Positions 16,903 through 27,900 of a stretch of 64,000 bases of DNA are shown here, piece by piece (within the stretch, counting starts at the first letter, position 1; every line of letters begins with the position of its first letter). Source of the stretch: Ridgeia piscesae (taxonomy: Eukaryota > Annelida > Polychaeta > Sabellida > Siboglinidae). The notes under the pieces were generated by a model, which did no database searches, had not been told where the DNA came from, and worked only from the letters and a program-made list of their open reading frames with translations. The position numbers and the translations under genes were made by a program. The stretch covers positions 827,501 through 891,500 of the forward strand of contig JAODUO010000037.1 in assembly GCA_025642075.2 (NCBI GenBank), given 5' to 3'.

Positions 16903-18995
16903 CTAGAACAAGAGTCAAAAGGTTGTGTAAGATCACAGACTGTGGTAATGTCAAGGCTACATGTCAACCAAGCAGAATTTCCACAGAGTAAGTGGACAAG
17001 AATTTGATTTTCTTTAACTAGAAAATCAAATATTTTATATGTATACATGTGAAACCTGCCCTTCTGAGGTATTTGTCAACATTGTCTACATATCCGCAAT
17101 GCCAGTATGCATGAAAGTCATAATGCTTCATCACAAACAATTAATTATTATAGCTTGCTAACCCTAAACTAAACGAAGTGTCTATGCGTACGTGAGCCGT
17201 ATCTTTAGACCCGTGGCCTAACCGTACGTGAGGATGCCCGCGTATCCTGTTTTTAAATTCTGCGCAAGCATGCTGAGTCCGTCTCGTCGCATCGGTACAG
17301 CGGAATTACACAAGGGAGTGATTTTGTTCGACATTGTTAGATTTACTGACTGCCATAGGGCTACATATGTCAACTTGCGAAAAAATAACACGCACAAAAT
17401 CTCACGTATATTTAGAACCGAGTGCCAAAAGAGCTTCCGTTCGTACGTACATCAATATGCATGCGCGTAAAAAACTCACATTCTTTTATATTTGTTTGCT
17501 AAAGATACGGCATGCACGCGCAAAAAAAATCACCTAGGGCTAGCCTAGGCCTACTTTTAGATCTGAGTTCAAAAGATACGGCAATAGAGCTTATGTATAT
17601 AAACATGCATGTGCAGGGAAACTTTTGGAACTGGCAGCTACTAAAGATAAGGCTCACGAATAGAAATCATGCGCATGTGCTTATCGAATGCCGTACCTTA
17701 GGTAAACGATGTTAAAAATACAGCTCACGTAACCGAAAAATAAAAGCATACGCATGCCACTGCCTTTTATGCCTAAACTAAAACACCTGAACACTTATTT
17801 GGCATGAAATATATGCAGCATGTTGAAAGTGGTGAATAAAGTTTTATTATTAAATTATATTTAGTTAGTTACAAGAGAAAAGTACTTTTGTGTTACCTTC
17901 AAGACTCAAGTACTAGTACTACTACTATACTTCAAGTAATTTTTTCTAAAAGCAGTTTTACTCGAGTAACTTTTTCTAAAGTAACTTTTATTAAAGTAGA
18001 AAATAAATGTACTTATTACACTCTGCGTGGACTAGACTAAGACTAAGTATTAAGTAAGAGTTGCTAGGAAACACTCGCAGGATTTAGTAGACTTTAGCCT
18101 TCGGTTTCTTAATACTTTCGTTCAGCTGATTGTACCTACCCAGTTGCCAAATCATGTTGCAGACCCTTTAAAGATTTTAGTATACTCATGACTACTTCTT
18201 TGTGTCTTTGGTTTCACATAAACTCGCATAGGCATTCATTTCACATGCAGAAACGTCAAGTTCCTGGACGCGGCCATTTTGACCAAATCACATGATCATT
18301 AGAGTGTAATCGTTAGATGGCGCTATATACTTAGCGTTTCCTTTTCCCACAAGGTCGAGCCACTATTTGGTAATGCTCTAGGGTTAGCTTTGATGCAGCT
18401 GTCATGAACACATGGAATTGAACTTTATTTCGGTCACAACATACAAACAATTTCACAACATTTTGTTTAGAAAAGTATAATACAACCAGAGGGATTGTGG
18501 CTTATCTTTTAGAATGACAATTGTTGCAGAACATTATATATTATATACTTTTGAGTAGCAATATTTAATTTGATGTTGTTATCAAGGAATAACTATAAGA
18601 AATGTAGAAAAAAGTTCCATGAACGAAAAGCAATTACATAGATGTATTTAATATTGAACTTTACCAGAAAAATTGGAATTACTGATGAAATTAAACTGCA
18701 ATGGAAAATTAATTGGAATCTTTATAAGATGTGACACTGAAGGTATTATTGAAATATTTATTCCCCTTTTAATCAAGAAAAGTGCACAGGAAAAAGCTTA
18801 AATTGAATGGTGCAAAAAGAAAAATGACACACAATGTTACAGAGTATATAAACACTGAAGTGCTCAACATAATAACTATACACATTTTGCAGATAGTTGT
18901 AATCGCTTATCACCACCTGGAAATCTTAAGAAGGGAAACGATCTACAGAAAGAAAAGCTATATAATGGAGAGATAAAATAGATGAGTAATAAAAC

Positions 18996-19104
18996 GGTAA
19001 CATCTGGCAAAGGGTTGCACAAGACTGACAGATCTGGAAACAGCATGCTGCGGCCTTCACCCAACCATGGAACACTATGGCTGCACACTGATGACGATGA
19101 CATG
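18996..19104 (-). repeat. Dispersed repeat, copy 2
   Basis: The reverse complement matches 1416-1531: same CAGCCATAGTGTTCC core, and an ATC/GTC triplet run at the same end. Adjacent bases 19105-19155 carry a roughly 17-bp GTTGTGACATGC repeat, three copies. Confidence 0.7.
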
Positions 19105-20720
19105 GTGATGTTGTGACATGCTGACGTTGTGACATGCCAACGTTGTGACATGCTGTATGTTACACAATGTTTTGGTTGTTTATTATTCCATTACTGAATA
19201 ATGACATGCCAACCAACTGTAGCTGCCTGTTTAAACATTGACTGAAGCAGTCAAAGAGGCAAGAAACCTTAAATAATATGAGCAATGTTTTCACCCCATT
19301 TGTCATGTACACCATGCATATAGTACCTACAATAATATTTTATGTATCTGTATTAGTGCGGATATATGATGGTATATTTGATATAATGAAATCAATTAAT
19401 CAAGCATAATGGAAGTGGTTTAACTTGTGTCAAATCAACTCTGTTCCTATTTAGTCTATGGACCAAGACCTGTAAATTCACTTACTGCCTGCCAGATGGG
19501 GTGGCACTGTGTAGCTGTTTTTTGAAATAATCCTTATCTCTACATAGTTTGTACGATGACCATTATTGTGGGGCAGCTGACTGGCTTGGCACCCATATGG
19601 ATGTAAAATCAAATTTTTCCGTATTTTAATTAACTGCAATACTTGATGTATGCAGGTATTGTTTTATGGGACAAGGATTAAGGATTTCAAATGTGATATT
19701 TTTGCTTTTTCGGCTTTCACATTCAGTATTATGTTTAAAGATGGCGGTAGTTAATTCAAAGTTCACAATATCTTTAAAAATACATCACACAGAGGAGATA
19801 TATTTAGTTATGGCATTACACTGCTTGGTTGATAGCAATGTCAAACAATTTACTTTTAGGCCATGGCTATTTGATCGGATACAATCAAATAGCCTGGGGA
19901 ACTATTCGTTTGGATATGGACAAAGAGCTCTTGTTTGCATATACACTATTTGACCGCATAAATATGGACAAACAGCCCAACATTGAGCATAAGCTATTTG
20001 ACAGGACAGATGAACGATCGTTAGATGCAACTTGGAAGACGCGGGTACTTCAACCTTCTCACAAACGCATATTAGCCAATAATATAATCATAGCATTTCA
20101 CCAAAATTCAACCTTTTAAGGTATATGTTTGCATAAATGGAATCAAATAGTCTAAGTGCTATATATCATAGATTAAGAAAGTATGTTTAAATTGTAAAAT
20201 ACAGCAAGTTTTGATTAATGTGTTCGACTGGCCAGTATATATGGCACTCACACAACACTTGGTGCAGATGGGAGCCACGCCTACATTTGTAGCCTTGTTT
20301 CATTCTACTTGTCAATTTCCTTTTTTTGCACAAATATGGCATAATACGAAGACAAAAACAACACATAATTTTTGTTTGCTGTTACACAAAAAATTAATAT
20401 TACAGAAGTGGCTCCCATGTTAGCAACATATTCATTGTCTCAGTAGGAGTGGCCATGACCATTAGTTTTTTTTCACTTATATGTATGTTGAACATTTTTG
20501 GCAGGCCTCAAATGGTGCAATTGGATGTTTTTTGGACCCTCTCTAGATCATTTTTGACACAGAAAATATTAACTTCTATTATTACCTTTAAACACATTGT
20601 ACTCCCAAAGATCACAACACGATGGCACACATGATAATACACATCACACAATCCACGAATTACAGCTACACACACATATGCATACACATGTACACATATA
20701 TTTAAATGTCATAGATATGT

Positions 20721-20736
20721 ACACATGCATATATAT

Positions 20737-20771
<35 letters not shown>

Positions 20772-20837
20772 ATCATATATATACACATATATCCATGCAC
20801 ACATAAATATACAAGCATACACATCAGGTATGATGAA

Positions 20838-20921
<84 letters not shown>
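20721..20921. repeat. TA-rich then (CA)n microsatellite
   Basis: TATATA tracts with CATATATATACA words (20721-20795) and a pure (CA)n run of about 80 bp ending near 20921. Confidence 0.95.
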
Positions 20922-20922
<1 letters not shown>

Positions 20923-21256
20923 CTATACAGTCTACACATACACATTTGTACACATACACACGTGCACAATCACACGTGTATGTATACAAAACTATACATA
21001 CATGTATACACTGTACATACATTACAATGATTACATGCATTATTCATATTACACATGTACAAACATAGACATACACAATCTATACTTCTATAATGTAAAA
21101 GCACTCTCTATATAGTAGTCACGTATTAAATGGGTGTTTCTATTCATTGTTGTTGTAAAAGGGGTGTTTGAGATTGGTGACTATAGCAGTAGGAAAAACA
21201 ACTGTATCTTTTTCGTGTATGAAAAACAACTGTGAATCCATGTCATGTGGGGAAAA

Positions 21257-21284
21257 CACGGACTTATATGCACATAAGTCCGTG
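21257..21284. repeat. 11-bp stem hairpin
   Basis: CACGGACTTAT, a 6-base loop ATGCAC, then ATAAGTCCGTG: a perfect 11-bp stem. The flanks carry repeated GTGGGGAAAACA words. Function unknown. Confidence 0.7.
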
Positions 21285-21459
21285 GGGAAAACAACTGAGG
21301 CAATACAAGACGAACTTTATAATAATAAAACTGTTTTTATCACAGCGTATCACTACTTTGTATTATTATTATTACATTACTATCATTTAATCAGTATATA
21401 CACTGATTTATCATCAGAATGTTTAGCTATTTGCAATATATTTTGCATGTATATACAAT

Positions 21460-21606
21460 ATGTCAGCTTTAGGGCGCACAGCTTATCATCCTACTTGTTT
21501 ATATTTATACTTTTGTGTGATTGTAAGATATTTCAATAATGTTTTTAATGTTTATGTCTGTGTTTTAGTGTGATTTTAGTATTCTTAGCTTATCTTCATA
21601 TATATG

Positions 21607-21651
<45 letters not shown>

Positions 21652-21697
21652 AGTAATCATACTCGTCTAGATAAGCTGTGCGCCCTAAAGCTGACAT
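21460..21697. repeat. Foldback element: perfect 28-bp inverted repeats around a TA core
   Basis: ATGTCAGCTTTAGGGCGC and ten more bases at 21460-21487 recur exactly as the reverse complement at 21670-21697. The 180-bp interior is AT-rich and contains a (TA)n run (about 21599-21650). No transposase frame and no clear target duplication. Confidence 0.85.
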
Positions 21698-22000
21698 GAT
21701 CCCAATATTATACACACCCGTGAACGGGACAGCCGTCCCCGATTTGTTGGTGTTAAACATCTAATTCAGATATAGGTAGATGAAATCCGTCTGGGTTAAG
21801 TTTAGGTTGAACTTTGCTGGAACTGATTGCAAATATATGTTACATAATATGTTGTTATCATTGTGCAACGCTGTAAGGCTAACAACCGGCTAAGTCGGGC
21901 ATAGGCCGTAATTATGCCGTCAGTGGAATTTTCCTATCACTCGTCACTGTGACACTCCCCGTCACACTCATTTGATTTGAGTCATTGGCAATGCTGCAAA

Positions 22001-22311
22001 TGCACGTGGGCGTATTACATTATGATCCTTGACAGACTACGGTAACGGTACACAAGCCACCAGGACATGATGTCCGATATAAACATGTCTTAAAACGCGT
22101 TTCTTGACAACTTGGATAAGTCCAATTTAGTTGGTAAACGAGAATACACCACATTGTTTGTCAACACGTCGAGAGCGATAATACAAGGTGACAGCTCGGT
22201 TTGCGCGAAGACGAGGCTTCGCGAGACACGCATCTCCGCGTGTTGCAAGATTCGGAGTAGCGGCATGAAGATCAATCCGATCATATGCCTACTATACCAG
22301 AGACGCAGGGG
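22001..22311 (+). promoter_or_regulatory. Probable promoter and first exon of the OSGIN gene
   Basis: A CpG-richer block ends in a strong donor, GGG/GTAAGT, at 22312. Joined to the acceptor at 24919 it keeps a frame into the OSGIN coding sequence from an ATG at 22285 (MPTIPETQG). Upstream are TGAGTCA (21978-21984, an AP-1/CNC-bZIP core) and CACGTG (22003-22008). The exon call rests on the donor and the frame. The regulatory reading is inference. Confidence 0.45.
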
Positions 22312-24918
22312 GTAAGTAACCACTTGATATATGTATCACATAAACATAAAGACAGTGTCCGGGATTTCAATATGATGAGCAGGGAACAGCTTTACACGAC
22401 CCTCATCTTCCTCTCGGCCCCCTACATTCAACAGCTTCCACCGACATCGTTGGCAACGTATGATTAGCCATTATAAATATAAAATGATGTACCAGATACT
22501 ACGTTGCTTCAGCTCTACGTAAGCCTAAGGTCAGATATTAAATCCATCTAAAGGAACTCTACAGTATGTAGCATTCATAGCCGACTTAACAATAGCCGTA
22601 AATGACGACGCATAACATAATCTTATCATTCAGGTCACGATAGTTATGTAAACGGACGTGAGTCAGATTTTTGATTCATTCAAAGATTTCATCACTACGT
22701 ACTCGATCTAGTCTTGCACTGACCATTGCCCCCTTCTTAGAAAATATGCTTACTCATCATCAGGTGCTTTTTTGTGCAGGTGCAGGTGTAATATTGGGAC
22801 ATCTGCTATAATTCGATGTGTTCTGTCGACAGTCACAGAATAGCATGTTTTATTTTTAGCAAGACTAAATAGAAATTATAATAACAATTATTTATATTAC
22901 ATTTCTTATTGTAGGTATGTGACTTTTTTAATGCATTGTAATCTTAATAAAACTGCTACCACTGGAAAGAGCTTGGAAATACCTTTAAAATGGTGGTTAC
23001 ATATTTCTTCTAGGGTGTATATTTAAAAAATATGCCAAATAAAATGTCGGAAATTAGTCTAATTTGTGTCCCTTTGTTTCAATGTAAAACATAGGCAAAA
23101 CGTGTGACCATTACTTAAAACTTTGTACTTCAAAATGTTTTAACTTTCTTAATATTAATATTATAAAGCTCAAATTTTAAAAACATAATTCCCATGGACA
23201 TCTATTTATAATGATGCAGTTTTAATTGCATACAATGTAACACTGTTGTGCTAATTAAAGGCTTAGATTAATAATTAATTACTCGAACAAGTGATTCCAT
23301 GAAATGTTGTCATTTAAACAACATCTGATCTATTTTAATGAAATGTTCAATGAGATCGCCCGACAAAATAACATATAAAGTAGTGATGGGAAAATGCTGT
23401 GTGTGTGTGTCCATAGTATATATACAAATATGCATTATTTATTACTTCCCAAATCACTAATCAACCAACTTATTCAACTCAAAAATGTGTTTAAAATATC
23501 ATTCAAAATTAATATTAATACAAGAAGCATTACTAGATATTATATACATGAAATTTAAGTGTAAATAATTAATTGTTTCACGTATAATTAATTAACCAAC
23601 TTATTTTTACTATTTAATTAATTTTTTTTTTATAATTACAGGCTTATTTCAGTGCTGATATTTTGTAAAATACAATGAAACACTATGAAAAGAAAAAAAA
23701 ATTGCAAAAGTTGTAATATATCTTTAATAATAAAAATCTTCTACAAAGTCTAAGTAACTAATCCTAATCTACCAAAACATTGCATTACATGATGTTTATA
23801 AGCATCACTTTCAACCAATGGCATGCCAAATAGTGGGTCACGTGACCCCATCGGTATGCATGATAGCAAACAAACCGTTATCAAAATCTGCAAACATCCA
23901 CATTATGTGAGCATCTAAATAAAAACACTTATCTATATAATGAATAACATTATCTAATAATTATGTCTGATGTAATTTAGGGGACTACAGTGGGTTACAT
24001 AGTAATTTACAAAAGCATTTCGTAACACAGACATTTTCGGGAAATACCAAAATGTCTGCGTTACTGCCTTCGGCAGTGCATTTTCCTGATCATAAATAAC
24101 AATGTTCTCATCATATATTTAGCTTCAAATTTCACACAAATGAAAAATAATGTTTATATTTAAGTATGAAATAGTACGAACGTAACAATCAAGTTTAATT
24201 GTATTGACTTTGACGAACCTCGGATCGCAAATCAAATAACTTATGTATGGTGTGGTTGGTGCGGAGCAAAAATAAAAAAACCACTACCGGATGTCTACTT
24301 TTCCTTACAAACTTATAAATGTAAGGAATCCAGAAGTAAACGGTAAATGGCACGGTAAACGGCACGGTAAACCTGAGATGTATTTTAGTTAACAAGTTTA
24401 TTTAATTTATTCAATATATTTATTAATATCAAATTTAATTAGTAACTACGTGTATTGCACATTTTCTAAAATATTTTTTATTATGACGAAAAATGGAGCA
24501 AAAAATATATTATAATAATTTTTGCAGATGATATTCCATAATACTAAAGTAATAATAAGATATAATAATCGTCAGATATATAGACATGTTTATTTTCCCT
24601 GTATATTATAAAAAATATACTAAAGACAAGTAATGCAATAAACAGGAGACATTAAAAAGTAAAGTAAAAGGAGACATTATACAAATAGAGTTTGTACAAT
24701 ATGCAATGGGAGACCGCTATTAAGACTAACACATAGTTGATTGTTATAATCCATTAACGCATTATTATTTGATCAAATTTAGGTGTGTGTGTGCTTTCGT
24801 TATTGTCTGGTGAAATGGTAAATGTGTAGAACATAAATAGACTCAGAAAGTAAGCTAGGGCTGATCTGCTAGTCCGCACTATACATTACATATATCCCCA
24901 TATGTGTTCTGTGTACAG
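22312..24918 (+). other. Probable intron 1 of the OSGIN gene
   Basis: AT-rich, no open frame of note. Contains a CACGGTAAACGG-type direct repeat (about 24335-24372). Confidence 0.5.
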
Positions 24919-24948
24919 GTGACCAGATGCGAGAGCCCTGCCCCGCTG

Positions 24949-27900
24949 ATGGAGCCTAGGACAACTTCTAGGGACGAGATGTGGAGGAGCAGCCCAACGT
25001 CTCTCAAGCTGGCCAAGAAGTCAGACATCATCTACACTGACGTTGTCATCATAGGTATGTCATAAAATAATAATAATATTCCGTTTCTTAATGTAGCACT
25101 TTTAAGTAATTAAATCGCAATCAAAGTGCTTCACATTAACATGACGTGTTGACTAAATATAAAATATAAATTTATTAAATACATAAACTAAGAAAGAAAG
25201 AAAATTAAGTACATAAGCTAAGATAAATTAATTAGCTAAGATAAATAATTAAGTAAGCTGAGATACATAAGTAAGTAAGATAAGATAAATAATTATAATG
25301 ACAATAAATAAATTATTAGAGTGTAAAAATAAAATATATATAAAATGATATTCCAAATACAGTTGGTCTATTGAATATTGAGTAATTTACACCAGAGTGT
25401 TTTCTAAAAGATGACACAATACATACCAGGGTAGTTTAATAAAAATTACTTTAGATTTTATTTCAGACAATCATTGTGTCCATATATAAAGGTAAATCAA
25501 TATAAAGTATGCAACTAAATATAGAGTATTTGACAACTGGTCCTTGTACTACACCTGGCTCTAGGGACTGGTCACTGTTGAAAGGTTCCTGGTTGTTGCA
25601 AGCAATGGTCTGTCTGGTACCACCCGTCTATTGAATGTTGAGTAGTTTGCACCGTTTTGTTTTTTGAAAATTAACACAATGCATGGGTTAATAAAAATTC
25701 TATTATATTTTATTTCGGACAATCATCATGACCATATGTAAAGGTACATAAATTTAAAGTATGTAAATAAATTAAAAAATATTTTACCACTGGTCACTGT
25801 TGAAGGGTTCTTGTTTGTTGCAGGCAATGGTCCGTCTGGTATCACCCTGTCCTACCTTCTATCTGGCCATTGGCCCTACTACAATGGAGGCTCCCTCAGT
25901 GACAAGTACCTCCAGATGCGTCTGCAGGAAGACCAACAAAAATCCCTCGTTGAACAGGTACCGTAAAAAAATATTTGTATACAAGATAAAGTCGCTGTAT
26001 ATTGACGATAAGAATGCCAATTTTTCAGATGTGAGTAGTTTACTGAGTACCTGCGTTAGAGTTCATTTACTGCTGTACAGGGAGTTGCTGATGAAATTAT
26101 GAAAATGAAAAGTATAAATTTGAAAATTCTTTGTAATGCATACACAATTTTAGATGTTGTTTGTTGCAATTCTTCAAAGCAGTTGACCCATCCATCAGTC
26201 TTAGGTCTCAGGTAGTTTACTCCAAACATAATGACAACCTGTGTCAAGCTACAGGATTGTTTTTGGAGACGTGGATGTTAACTCGCATACATACAGCCAG
26301 ATGAGATGTGTTTTATAACCTGAAATATACTACAAACACGTGACACCCATTTACAAGGTATAACTAATAATATCTATGATTTTGGAAGACTTGCTCCTTC
26401 TTTTTTTACCCATCCAGTGATATTTCTACCCGTCTACAACAGCTTTTACCCATCCAAATGACAGGTGGACAGGTCTCTGCATAAAGTTATGTCAAGCCAT
26501 CAAAATTGATGCCAAACCCAGGGTATCTGCTTCATTAAAATACATTTTGACTTTGAAGACATTAGATCAGGCATTGTGTGGTTACTCACTGCAGTCAGAT
26601 GTTGTGCATTTAAAAAAAATTCTGTAGGTATTTGATACTATGTCGAGCACTTAGATGACCTTTGATGATAACTTTGTACAGGATCTTGAGTACTTGTCGA
26701 ACAACCTTGAGGGGCGTTCCAATAACCCTGTGGCAGTGCTGTTTGATGTGTTGACACACCCTGACGCAGACGTCGGCATTGAGGAGACGTCGTTACTGGA
26801 ATGGAAGCACCATCCAGAGAGAGCTATTGAGCACGTTGTACTCGGCAAGTCTGGCATTGGTGGAGCTTGGCAGGTAAGGAGGCGTCCTCTGTTGGCTGCC
26901 TTCTATAGTATGCCATCTTGCATCCAATATGGGTGACATCAGTTTTTCATACCTTTTGCGGTATCTGCTCCATGACTGGAATTCTCTTCCAACAGAAAGA
27001 AATGAAGAAAACCTGTTGCCTCATGACTTCTAAAAGAGTGTTGAAAACTCATTTATTCCCGGCTGTGTATGCAGTGTAAGCACCTGGCAATTTTTTTATT
27101 AATATACCCTACTTTTTAATAATCATCTTTAACTGTAACTTATTTATTTATCTATCATTTATTACTATTATTTTTATACATATTTTATATATTGTTATTT
27201 ACGTTAAAAAATTTAATGTTATTAATTTTACATAACTTATTAATATTCTGCATATATATGTATACATATTTATGTACTCACAGTGTCTCTGGCTGGATTT
27301 TATCTAGATGTATTTTGCTGTATAAGTGTTCTTCATCTTATTATTATTATGTACCCATTTTTGACATTATTCAGAATCCATGATGCAGTTGATGGTACAG
27401 TATTTATCATGCAGACAGATGTCATTGCTCTACAAATAAATTTGCCCATTATTAATAGGATGCAATTAAAGTTACCTTATTAGTGTCCTTACAAAACACT
27501 TTATATTGTGGGCATTTCAAGATGTAATAATTTTTCTTCACTGCAAGGTCATCCATTGGCCGTCTACGCAACGATTTCAGCAAGTAATGTGCGATGTTAC
27601 TTGTACAAAATAAAGTGTTCCTACAGGAGATGATGAATCATATACAAATGTATTCCCTTTGTAGATAATGTTATTCCCATTGTAGATGATGGATCTTGTA
27701 CAAATGCAGACGTTGAGTCTTGGCAATTGGATGGAACTGCCAGATCTCTCCTTCAATGAATGGTTGCTCTCGTACAAGAAGTAGGCTATTATTTTATCAC
27801 AATATTTGTCAACATACGCCAAATTACTGTTATTGAACAACATGAAAAAACGACTGTCACTGTTTTATGGTACCATGTTCGTTCCTTATGGAGTAATAAT

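Larger units (their letters stand above)
16903..22000. other. Region upstream of dysbindin and upstream of OSGIN
   Basis: No coding exon could be supported. The dysbindin first exon should be here or just beyond. The segment at 17160-17320 is relatively CpG-rich and could be promoter-like. Other contents: AGTACT/AAGTAACTTTT-type repeats (17880-18000), a weak CTCF-like motif (18310-18324), dispersed repeat copy 2 (18996-19104), TA and CA microsatellites (20721-20921) and the inverted-repeat element (21460-21697). Confidence 0.5.

Noticed and set aside
17228..17470. A CpG-rich 80-codon frame, or a minus-strand MRRDGLSMLAQNLKTG frame, as dysbindin exon 1
   Set aside because: Neither resembles the known N terminus and the possible donor is poor. 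The block may still be promoter DNA.
19666..20119. Two overlapping plus-strand frames of about 95 codons with repeated LFDRI words
   Set aside because: The words come from short ATTTGATCG-type repeats and the frames disagree. No conserved protein signal.
22090..22323. Minus-strand 77-codon frame
   Set aside because: Shadow of the probable OSGIN first exon; no family match.
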